Positions 55,877 to 64,000 of a DNA stretch of 64,000 bases are shown piece after piece (the stretch's first letter is position 1; every line of letters begins with the position of its first letter). The stretch is from Chrysaora quinquecirrha (lineage: Eukaryota > Cnidaria > Scyphozoa > Semaeostomeae > Pelagiidae). A program made the position numbers and the translations under genes. Location of the stretch: NCBI GenBank assembly GCA_014526335.1, contig JACTAT010000016.1, forward strand, positions 2,670,440 through 2,734,439, given 5' to 3'. Below the pieces are notes generated by a model. The model searched no databases and was not told the origin of the DNA. It worked only from the letters and a program-made list of their open reading frames with translations.

Positions 55877-57586
55877 ATGGATGCGGATCTAAACAAGATA
55901 TCTGGCATGAAGATCGACGAATTGAAATACTTTCTGCGTCTCCGTGGGCTCAAAGTCAGTGGCAAGAAAGCTGAATTGGTTGCTAGAGTGTTTGTGGCTG
56001 TGGAAAATGACGTTCCACTTGTAAAGTCCGCTGAAGAAGTTGAGCGTGAAATCGCCAATGAATACAAATCAAAGCTTGTCACTGAAGGGTATGAGATTCC
56101 AGACCCGTTTGGATTACAACAAGATTGGCTTGATGAAGAAAATGGTGTGAAGTTCTGGCCAGTTACTATGTATCCAGACATATTCAACTTCCTTGCTTTT
56201 CATCCCAATGAGCTTGCCAGCAGTGACCTTAGTGACTACAAAACATCTAAAGCATATAGTTACTACTCACAAGGATGGTTATCCAAACTTCAGTTTCATA
56301 ACATTTGTGGTGATAGCAAGTACTGTCTTCTGAAGGGTACCTGCAGACCCTCCCAGCGTATCAATGATGCACCACATAAGTTTTGGATATGTTTGTCAAA
56401 AAAAACTGGCAAAATCATGTGCACCCACTGTACTTGCATGGCTGGTTTGTCGCAGACATGTAATCACATTGCTGCAGCACTTTTTCGTGTTGAGGCAGCC
56501 AGCAGAATTGGTCTGAACAACCCCTACTGCACTTCAACAGCTTGTCAGTGGCTTCCAAACAACAAAGATGTTGGTTACATGAAAGTGAAGGATATGAAGT
56601 TGAAAAGAAGTGATTTTGGACAGTGTGGGAAAAAGAAGACAGAGCTTAATTGCTCACCAAAGAAAAACCATAACCCCATTGCAAGCTTTTCATACAGCCT
56701 AAGTCTGGAAAGTATGGCTGCTTCTTTGGGTGCCGTCTGTAATGAATCAGACAATATGTTATTTACAGCCCTGCCAAAAGAAAGACCTGCAAAAAAAGTT
56801 GAAAAGCCAGAAGAGACTTTAACTTCGTTGGACGACTGTTTCAGTATGTCTGAAAGTAAGGATGATTTTGCTCAAAGTATGAAGAAATTTATAAAGGGCA
56901 ATTGTAAATCAATCGAAGTTGTGACACGTGGACAGTCTACGAACCCAAAATGGTTTTGTTTTAGAAAACATGTCATTACAGCTTCCAAAGCCCATGATGT
57001 TAAAACTAAGCTTGCTTCTTTGAAAAGAACAGGAAGCATTGGTATACATCTGGATGGCATATTCAATGCCATGTCAGGTGATGCCTCAATCAATCCAGAA
57101 ATACTGGCACTGAAATACGGAAGAGCCATGGAAGCAGATGCAGTGAACTGTTTCATGGAGATTTTCAAGGAAGCACACAAGAATGCTAGGGCAGCAGAAT
57201 GTGGTCTTTTTCTTTCTGAAGACATGCCATATGTTGGTGGAAGCCCCGACAGAATCATAACATGTGACTGTTGTGGAAGTTCTTGCTTGGAAGTTAGATG
57301 TTCTTTCTCAATAAGACACACAACTCCAACTGATCCCGAGGTTAATCTTCCATTTTTAAAGATAACTGATGGAATTGTTTCTCTTAATATCAATCACAAA
57401 TATTTCACGCAATGCCAAGTACAAATGGCTGTTACTGGACTTCCATCCTGTTATTTCTTTGTTTGGACAGCACATGGATCATATATTCAAAAGATCGAGT
57501 TTGATAACGAAATCTGGCAACTGTTAATGCAAAATTTCAAAGACTTCTACTTTAATCATTATATTCCTCATTTATATAAAAGTTAA
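55877..57586 (+). CDS. SAP-SWIM-YqaJ nuclease-like partner protein of the ISL2EU transposon
   Basis: 569 residues from an ATG. An N-terminal SAP-like DNA-binding helix pair (IDELKYFLRLRGLKVSGKK, about 10-45); a SWIM zinc finger C185-x-C187-x7-C195-x-H197 (CTCMAGLSQTCNHIA); a C-terminal YqaJ/lambda-exonuclease-type domain with WFCFRKHVITASKAHDV (about 359-375), KYGRAMEADAV, GGSPDRI with Asp458, LEVRC at 471-475 and QCQVQMAVTGL. YqaJ nucleases use Asp and Glu-x-Lys; here the Lys position is Arg474, which may affect catalysis. These partner proteins are thought to process DNA ends during ISL2EU transposition. The frame is complete and converges with the transposase gene 82 bp downstream. Confidence 0.88.
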   Translation: MDADLNKISGMKIDELKYFLRLRGLKVSGKKAELVARVFVAVENDVPLVKSAEEVEREIANEYKSKLVTEGYEIPDPFGLQQDWLDEENGVKFWPVTMYPDIFNFLAFHPNELASSDLSDYKTSKAYSYYSQGWLSKLQFHNICGDSKYCLLKGTCRPSQRINDAPHKFWICLSKKTGKIMCTHCTCMAGLSQTCNHIAAALFRVEAASRIGLNNPYCTSTACQWLPNNKDVGYMKVKDMKLKRSDFGQCGKKKTELNCSPKKNHNPIASFSYSLSLESMAASLGAVCNESDNMLFTALPKERPAKKVEKPEETLTSLDDCFSMSESKDDFAQSMKKFIKGNCKSIEVVTRGQSTNPKWFCFRKHVITASKAHDVKTKLASLKRTGSIGIHLDGIFNAMSGDASINPEILALKYGRAMEADAVNCFMEIFKEAHKNARAAECGLFLSEDMPYVGGSPDRIITCDCCGSSCLEVRCSFSIRHTTPTDPEVNLPFLKITDGIVSLNINHKYFTQCQVQMAVTGLPSCYFFVWTAHGSYIQKIEFDNEIWQLLMQNFKDFYFNHYIPHLYKS

Positions 57587-57667
57587 TTACTAGTCTACAA
57601 GTAACTTTTTAGCTTTGCCTAAGAACAAAAAAAAACAGAATGAAAAATAGTTATCATTGTCACTGAA

Positions 57668-58675
57668 TTAATCATTTTGGTTGCAAGAGGTGACATCTCT
57701 GATAAGTCTTGGCTGAATGTTGCATAAAGATGCACATGTCCTAACAATGTCATCTACCAATGGAAGCCTATTGATTGGGAGTGTGCTTTTCAGAATTTTA
57801 AATTCTTTGATCCTGTTTATTGCCCTCTCAACATGTATACGTAAGTTTGCTACCTCCTTCGTTGTTTGGCATTCACCTGAAGTCATTTGTGACTTCACTC
57901 GAGCACCTGGTGGAATGCTCAGACTACAGTAGTAGTGCAGGAGGTCTTCCTTTATTTGAAATCCTCTATCCGCCATGATTTCATCACCATACTCTAGATG
58001 GTTATAAAAGTTGCTATCTCGGCAAATGTACTGGTCAGGTGTTCTCCCACCATAGCAGTCAGAAATGAACATTATGTACCCACTAGGTGCAATTGCAACT
58101 AAAAACTTAACGGTGTTGTGCTTCTTGTAATCGGACCAAGTGGCTGCCTGAATGTCAAGTGATTTTGACCTTTCAATAAAGATCTCTGTGCAGTCAATAA
58201 TGCACCTTGTTTTTCTGTGTTTCGGTTTGAACATGCTGGGTAGATTTGAATAGACTGTTTCCTTTGGGAGCCAGATGAGAAGGCTGTCTCCAAATAATTT
58301 GCTTAATAATTTGATCCAAGTGGCAAAAATGCTAGAGCAAGTGCTTGCTGATATGCAAAACCTGTCAGCTAAGTCTTCATTCATAAGGCCCAGTCGCAAA
58401 TGCATCAGTGTTAGAAGGAACTGATCCTTTCCTCCAACTTTCTGGGATCTTGTTTGAAATTTACGATTTTTGGATGTTAAAATCCGCTTGCTACCTCTCC
58501 AAAATACAGTAGCTGGTATACATGGCTTAACCCAGCTAAACAATAAATTAAAGAGGACAATCGTTTGGATACCAGTATAAAATTTCATCTTGGAGTCTGA
58601 TTTAATATAAATCCAAGAAAATGGCTTGGTTTCAGCTTTTGCAATTGTGATTTTTCTTGAAAGTTCAAACAACAA
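57668..58675 (-). CDS. ISL2EU DDE transposase (DDE_Tnp_4 type)
   Basis: Cuts and reinserts the element. The frame has 335 codons up to a TTG at 58675; the first ATG is codon 30 (58588), giving 306 residues starting MKFYTGIQTIV. Helix-turn-helix LMNEDLADRFCISASTCSSI at about 97-116; catalytic residues Asp161 in IIDCTEIFIER, Asp236 in MADRGF and Glu283 in HVERAINRIKEF; the conserved YKKHNTVKFLVAIAPSGYI and DCYGGRTPDQ lie between. Relatives often carry an N-terminal THAP DNA-binding domain; none is seen here, so an upstream exon may be missing or this lineage lacks it. No stops interrupt the core. Confidence 0.9.
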   Translation of the reverse strand: MLFELSRKITIAKAETKPFSWIYIKSDSKMKFYTGIQTIVLFNLLFSWVKPCIPATVFWRGSKRILTSKNRKFQTRSQKVGGKDQFLLTLMHLRLGLMNEDLADRFCISASTCSSIFATWIKLLSKLFGDSLLIWLPKETVYSNLPSMFKPKHRKTRCIIDCTEIFIERSKSLDIQAATWSDYKKHNTVKFLVAIAPSGYIMFISDCYGGRTPDQYICRDSNFYNHLEYGDEIMADRGFQIKEDLLHYYCSLSIPPGARVKSQMTSGECQTTKEVANLRIHVERAINRIKEFKILKSTLPINRLPLVDDIVRTCASLCNIQPRLIRDVTSCNQND

Positions 58676-59440
58676 TATTTGTGTCTTGCCAGAGCCAAGT
58701 ACTTATAAAAGCTTTGAAGAAAGCTGTTCCGAGGATAACAAGCCACAAAAATTTAACTTAATTGAAAATAACAGTGAAATATCAGTGATAAAATATTTAC
58801 TGTTTGATAGAGATCCGAAGCCTTCCTTGTTGCGATAACAGAAGTTGAGAAATTCTTTCACCCCAAAACTCGGCCCAGGCCCCGTTGGAAACAGAGGCTG
58901 CGGTTAGTCGAAGTGGTGTATTGTGTACCGTAATTGCCGTCGTTTCAGGAGAGATATTGCAGCAAATTTTTCTTCCAATTAACACTTACTGGGAGTTAAA
59001 GTGCAATATTCTAGAATCAATTTAATTAAGTATTTTCATTTTTGTGAGTTACTTGAATCTTGTTTCCTGAGTTTCTGCAGATATTTTGAACACTTACTAT
59101 TGCAGACCCTCTTTCATGTCGTTTTCTTCTATTATTCGTGAATTTGGAGTAAAATCTGCAGCGCTATATACTCTGAAACAAAGCGGCTGCAAATCCATTT
59201 CATTGCACCCCGAGAGGATTCCTTATGAAAGACGTCTACCATTTTCCAGTAAAATACATGGTGATGATGGTGATGATAAATATAATCACATGATTTAATT
59301 TTTCTACTTACAGTATCATGTTTCACGCAAGTGTTCAATGTCCTGCGATAATGATAAGTATTTTGACATTTGTTTTTTACTATAACAAGTGTTAAAGAAA
59401 TGACCAAAGCATTGTCGTCCTATGATTTGCTGCAAAAAAT

Positions 59441-60840
59441 TGATCTAGTCTAAAACACCACACGAGTCGGAACACGAGTGAACACGAGTGAACACAAGTG
59501 AACACGAGTGAACACAAGTCGAACACGAGTGAACACGAATGAATACGAGTCGAACACGAATGAACACGAGTGAACACGAGTCGAAAACGAGTGAACACGA
59601 GTCGAAAGCGAGTGAATACGAGTCAAACATGAGTGCACGAGTCAAATACGAGTAAACATGAGCAAAAACAAGCGAATAGGAATGGAAAAGAATAAAAAAA
59701 TTGTGGAGCACGAGTGGAAAAAATGTAAACATGGTACTGTAGAATATTGATAATACATGAAGTGCATCGATATAAGGGAAAGCTACCTACTTTCATATCC
59801 AGGCGTACCTTAAATAAGCAATCTAACGTCCTCTCTTGTAGAAATGCCCCTGTCAAATACTGTAAACGCCTCACTTCGAAGTAAGGCTCAGGGGTTTTTC
59901 TGATTCGGAAGGAATAGCCCATTTCAACTAGGGCCTCGTTTTCAAAAAAAGTGAAAACTGGATCAAAAGGAAATTCAGACTTCAGATTCGAATTCAGCAC
60001 CTTCTTTTTAGTGTTGAGACAAATTTTTACGCTTCTAGTCCTTACGATGTTGATTCTATAACGACTAAAAGTTTGAAAATTTATAAGGGATTTTACCGTG
60101 TAAAATGATTGAGGATGTAAAACTTCACCCCCAGCGATTTTTCACGGTCAAATCCATTATAGAATTTCAAATTTTTAACACCTATAAAATCAATATCTTA
60201 AGGACTAGAAGCACAATACTTTTCCTCGACATTAAAAAACACAGACTAAATTCGAATCTGAAGTCGAAATTTCTCTTTTACAAAATTTTCAATTTTTTTG
60301 ATAACGAGGCCTGTAGTTGAAATGGTCTATAGAAATGGGCTGATATCGGGGACTCATTAAAAGTATCTCACTCTTGAACAATGATGAAGTTGAACAATCA
60401 CAGCAACAATGATATGAATCACAATCACCATTACATCCAGGTGCTACCAGTCGCTAGGGAACACTCGAAACAAACGAGAATGTCAGAAGCTAAAAAGTTT
60501 CGTCTAGCATTTTTTCTAATAATAATAATTTAAGCAAATAATAAATATCTAAATATTAAATCTAAAAACAAACTAAAGTTTCTATTCATTTTTTAGTTTA
60601 GTTAAAATATGGTCGATTCTTTTCACTCATTTAATTTATTAAGTAAAAAAAGTCGTATTCGATTGGTTCACCCGTTTTTACCTTGTCTACGCTTGCTTTT
60701 ACATGTGCTCGACTCGTGTTCATTCGTGTTCACTCGTGTTCGACTTGTGTTCACTCGTGTTCATTCGTGTTCACTTGTGTTCACTCGAGCTCATTCGTGT
60801 TCACTCGTGTTCCGACTTGTGTGGTGTTTTAGACTAGACC
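59441..60840. mobile_element. Foldback element with AACACGAGTG repeats, 8-bp TSD
   Basis: 1400 bp starting TGATCTAGTCTAAAACACCA and ending TGGTGTTTTAGACTAGACC, flanked by CAAAAAAT at 59433-59440 and 60841-60848. Each arm starts with a tandem array of AACACGAGTG/GTCGAACACGAGTG (59470-59640; inverted 60705-60815), and an inner block around GATTCGAATTCAG is also mirrored (about 59880-60000 and 60230-60345). Open frames across the arrays are artefacts. The 8-bp TSD suggests a hAT-type transposase acting in trans. Confidence 0.75.
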
Positions 60841-61271
60841 CAAAAAATCCGTTCATCTGTGAAATTATTCTATATAAATTGAAAAGCGGGAGATTCAATT
60901 ATGCAGCCATTCTAAATAGTTTAAAATTAGCTTCCTTATTATTGAATTTCTCGCTCAGAGACTAACATAGCTGGATATTAAACCTTCAATGAAGCTATGA
61001 AATGTCATGAGATTTTATTTCAACGTCCAGAATAAACTTCATGGGTTTTGTCATTGAAATGTGAAAATTGGTTAATCCAATCCAACTTCTAAAGCATTGA
61101 ATTGTTTGATGTTTTGTTATTGTTCATAAATTTCCTTGTCAGACTTCTCTAGGGGGTGTGGTATACTATAGAGGGGATTTCTGAAATTCCCAATTGTTTT
61201 AAAATTTGTAATTGAATTAAAATTAACCAAATTAGCAAAAATTATTTGTGTTCTCCTACTCATTCTATTGC

Positions 61272-61710
61272 ATCGGACCCGGGGGCAAACCATGCCAATA
61301 TATTGACCAACATCGCAGCAAAAAATTGTTGGCCAACATGTTGGCACGGTTTGCTATAGATGTTGGCCAAATATACAACATGTTGTTGACAAAAAAAGTT
61401 GGCCAAAATTTTATCGATTTGTGCAAAATTGATGTGTTGGTACGGTTTGCTATGTCTCTGTTGGCACAACATTTTCAATTTTGGTCATTATTTTGGAGAC
61501 CCTTAAATGGTTAATAGATTTAAGCTGGCGAGCAAAAAACAAACAGCTGCTTTCTTTTCGATACTTTTTGCAAAAGATCATTTGTAGACGACGTCACCAA
61601 ACCAAAGCATCTCAGATGATGGTATGGCAAACCATGCCAATATGTTAGCCTATTTTCAGCCAACATGTTTGCCAATAATTTTGGCACAGTTTGCGCCCGC
61701 CTTACTGTTA
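61272..61710. repeat. MITE-like repeat with TTGGCCAACAT motifs
   Basis: Ends GGGGGCAAACCATGCCAATA and, inverted, GGCACAGTTTGCGCCCGCC. Inside are many copies of TGTTGGCCAACAT-type palindromes. No coding frame; TSD not found. Confidence 0.4.
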
Positions 61711-62059
61711 CGGAAAAGGAACCCACTGCTGGGTAGTTGAAAGGATACATTGAATTGGAGCTGGATCAAGTTTCCAATCTCTGTAATTACAAACTTTGTT
61801 TCTTCTGTCTGTTATGATCAGCAAAAGATTTGTCTTATCAACTGCAGCTACCGTGTAATTTTTTTGGCAGATGTCTTTTGCAGTGCCTTAAAGAAAAAAT
61901 TCAAGATAACGAGTTGTCCATTAATGCATGAATTTTTTTGTAATTTTTACTCTTCATCTGTCATTGTGAATTATTTTTAGAATTTTAGCTCTAAAAATCA
62001 TGCATATTCAGACTTTCAAAATAAAAATGGACTTTCAAAAGTAAGAATGTTGCCGGAAT

Positions 62060-62202
62060 ATGTTTGGAAATTGCTTCTCGTTTGCATTTATGCATTTTGA
62101 TACCATTCCATAATTCCATTCCATAATTCCATTCCATAATTCCATTCCATCATTCCATCATTCCACTCCATTATTCCATAATCCATACATGAAAGATAGC
62201 CC
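62060..62202 (-). repeat. Solitary terminus of the GGCTATC foldback family
   Basis: GCATTTATGCATTTTGATAC, a run of CATTCCATAATTCCATTC repeats and a terminal AAAGATAGCC match the right end of the element at 14496-17756. No opposite end was found nearby, so this is a fragment. Confidence 0.7.
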
Positions 62203-62924
62203 CCCTCTTTTCATCTCGGCAAGCCTGTGTCGTGACTGTATCACTATTCAGGAAATGTTGATGAACTGAATGCAGCTTCGTATAAATACTAATATAGGGT
62301 GTTCCAAAATGGTATAAGTACTAGCTAATATAGGGTGTTATTTCAAATAATGTGGGGGGTGTTTCACATCCCACTCTAAAAATAGCCCTTTTTACAGCTA
62401 GAGCAATGAAACTTGGCACAGACATTGACTAGTGCATTACAAGAAATTTGGATCAATGGGGCATTTCCAACTTCAATTAAGAGGAAAATGACGTCATAAT
62501 TAAAACATGCTATTGACGTCAGTCAAAAATCGGCCTTCCTTAACCCTACAAAGTCATATATAGCTAGGAGACCCCATTATAAAATCTCTGTTTTAAGCCT
62601 AAAGGTCATGAAAAGTGGTAGAATTACACGCTTTTGCATCTTTTGAATTTCAAATTGGGCTCCCACGTGGCCAATTTTTGACTTCATTCTTAAAATTGAA
62701 AAGAATCACGACCTTATTTCGAGATCACACGGCCGTCTTCAGTTAACATATTGCATGCACAATGTTAATAGGGAATTCACCATGTTCTGAAAGCAATTTA
62801 CAGCATATCGATGTATAGAGGAAAAGTGAAACATGGTAATATTGCAACTCTTCGGGTCATCGTCATTTTTCCGTTTATGTCTGTAATATCCAAGACCAGC
62901 CAATAAAAATATTTATATAGTTAC

Positions 62925-63264
62925 CTGCATAAGGAAGCATTGTTGCATTTAGCTTGAAATAATACATTTCCTTCACGCAATTGTAATACTTCGTTGCTGA
63001 TGTCTGTGCTTTAACGTCATTGCTTGCATACATTATGCTTAGCAGAGCACCACTGAATATACTGAAAAACAGCATTAAAATGAATTTTGGAATGTAAACC
63101 AACATCTCAACTAACAGGTTGATTGCAAAATAGCTACTCAAAATAATGTGTCGTGTCGTTTCTTGCCTTGAACTAAATACTTTCTCAACATTGGAGCTTC
63201 TTCTAGTCAGGGTTGTGCAAGGGAAGGCAATGAAGTTTAATGACAAATAGAGCAAAAATGTCAT
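62925..63264 (-). CDS. First coding exon of an unrecognised membrane protein
   Basis: From an ATG at 63264 the frame runs 113 codons to a consensus donor (CAG then GTAACT, 62924-62923). A TTTTCCAG acceptor lies just upstream of the ATG (about 63284), suggesting a 5'-UTR intron. The N-terminus MTFLLYLSLNFIAFPCTTLT looks like a signal peptide or anchor. After a basic stretch (TRRSSNVEKVFSSRQ) comes a long hydrophobic segment (FAINLLVEMLVYIPKFILML and FFSIFSGALLSIMYA), probably one or two membrane helices, then a Cys-containing tail with an N-glycosylation site (NAT). Family unknown. The next exons lie further left and were not identified. Confidence 0.4.
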
Positions 63265-63751
63265 TTTACCTCAACACCGACTGGAAAATGCAATAAATGC
63301 ATCCAAAGATGGCCTAAAGAAAATGAAATGTAAATTTAGCGCTATGTGCCATGTAAACTTTGTACCACTAGGCCTTCATATGACAAGTTCAGGGATACGT
63401 TTCTGGTTATCGAGAACGACATTCCCTGGGAAAGAGAAGATGATTAAATGAGGAAAACACATTTCAGACTAGATTGTAAACTTATAAAGACTTTCATTTG
63501 CGAATCACAGATCAAAGTACAGCTTTGTTTCGATGCCTACCTTTATGGATTAGATACTTTGCTACGATATGATTATTCCAGGGAACCAAGAATCCGCGTA
63601 GGGGATAAATTGTTATACTATACTGTAATCACGAGAACGCATAGCCTCAGGTTTGCTGTGATCGAATGATAGGGGATTGAGAATCCTTTTAGCGAAAATC
63701 TTATCATTTTTATTAAGTCAACTGTGAATAACACAGAAAACAAATAAACCC

Positions 63752-64000
63752 CATTTGTGCTAATAAACCATCTGAAGAATATCCTGATAAGAGCTAATCA
63801 CCTCAATAAACCTGTCGATACAAGCAAAGATAGAATCATACGCAGAGCTGGTCGACAGCCTTGTTATTTATTAAATGCCCTTAGTGATACAATTGACCCT
63901 CATGAACAAACTATAATGATTTCTTACAATAGGAAAGGAATTGAGGATCAGAGAATGCTAATGAAGAACAGCAAGTCAACGAATTTTAAGGAAGAGAACA
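63752..64000 (+). CDS. Open frame running off the right edge, uncertain
   Basis: About 83 codons without a stop to the end of the window, reading FVLINHLKNILIRANHLNKP, then DRIIRRAGRQPCYLLNALSD and DPHEQTIMISYNRKGIEDQR. The composition is protein-like, but there is no clear start, acceptor or known motif. Could be an exon or chance. Confidence 0.25.

Larger units (their letters stand above)
54222..58919. mobile_element. ISL2EU-type DNA transposon with two genes, carrying a Penelope insertion
   Basis: Terminal inverted repeats of about 220 bp: the left arm starts ACACCACTTCGACTAACCGC and, with the Penelope insert removed, continues 54222-54344 plus 55704-55803; the right arm is 58694-58919. 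Between them lie a SAP-SWIM-YqaJ protein (plus) and a DDE transposase (minus) that converge. Transposase plus YqaJ-nuclease partner is the hallmark of the ISL2EU group related to PIF/Harbinger and IS5-like enzymes. Both frames are uninterrupted. I could not confirm the 2-bp TSD expected for the group (AA on the left, AT on the right). Confidence 0.85.

Noticed and set aside
57668..58675. Transposase assigned to plain PIF/Harbinger
   Set aside because: The SAP-SWIM-YqaJ partner gene and the sequence around the three acidic residues fit the ISL2EU branch better.
59392..60965. Ser/Val/Leu-rich frames with repeated HSC and RVHS motifs
   Set aside because: They are translations of the AACACGAGTG array and its inverted copy.

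Overview
This looks like a stretch of nuclear DNA from an early-branching animal, most likely a cnidarian. The base composition is AT-rich. The few host genes have GT-AG introns, and the rest is dense with DIRS, Penelope, Ty3/gypsy, RTE, ISL2EU, PIF/Harbinger, hAT-like and foldback elements. The phylum is inferred from this transposon mix; no single-copy marker fixes it. A run of exactly 500 N (31838-32337) is probably an assembly gap of unknown size.

Host genes. (1) 1-747, minus strand: the 5' part of a TPR-like protein, open for 249 codons to the window edge. (2) 5692-5955 (plus) and 25604-25867 (minus): two 87-aa paralogues of an unrecognised intracellular protein, about 82 % identical. 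(3) 36871-38781 (minus) and 39028-42020 (plus): a divergent pair about 250 bp apart, UCHL3-like ubiquitin hydrolase (5' exons only) and a complete three-exon PAM17 (TIM23 import-motor subunit). (4) 62925-63264 (minus): a first coding exon of an unknown membrane protein. (5) Possibly an open frame running off the right edge.

Mobile DNA, left to right: a decayed Penelope element (about 1500-2700); an inverted-repeat element (6540-9030); a host segment present twice (9230-13200 and 27640-31837), which serves as an empty-site control for several insertions; an RTE LINE with another RTE inserted in it (TSD ATCACCCAAC); a foldback element holding 17 copies of a hairpin repeat (14496-17756); a nearly intact Ty3/gypsy element (19291-24832, LTRs with one difference) whose gag and pol share one frame across a single UGA; a hAT-like element with a 5-bp-TSD MITE inside it; a frameshifted DIRS element in an inverted hAT-like copy, next to the gap; a second foldback element with a 10-bp TSD; a PIF/Harbinger pseudogene split by a hAT-like MITE; and an ISL2EU element with transposase plus SAP-SWIM-YqaJ protein, itself hit by a Penelope element (13-bp TSD). 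Two further foldbacks and several MITEs fill the right third.

Stretches in which I see no gene or recognisable repeat: about 2700-5600, 13200-14490, 17757-19290, 24833-25560, 26050-27260, 29860-30890 (extra sequence in one copy of the duplication), 43140-43500, 46925-47300, 51260-53400 and 58920-59430.
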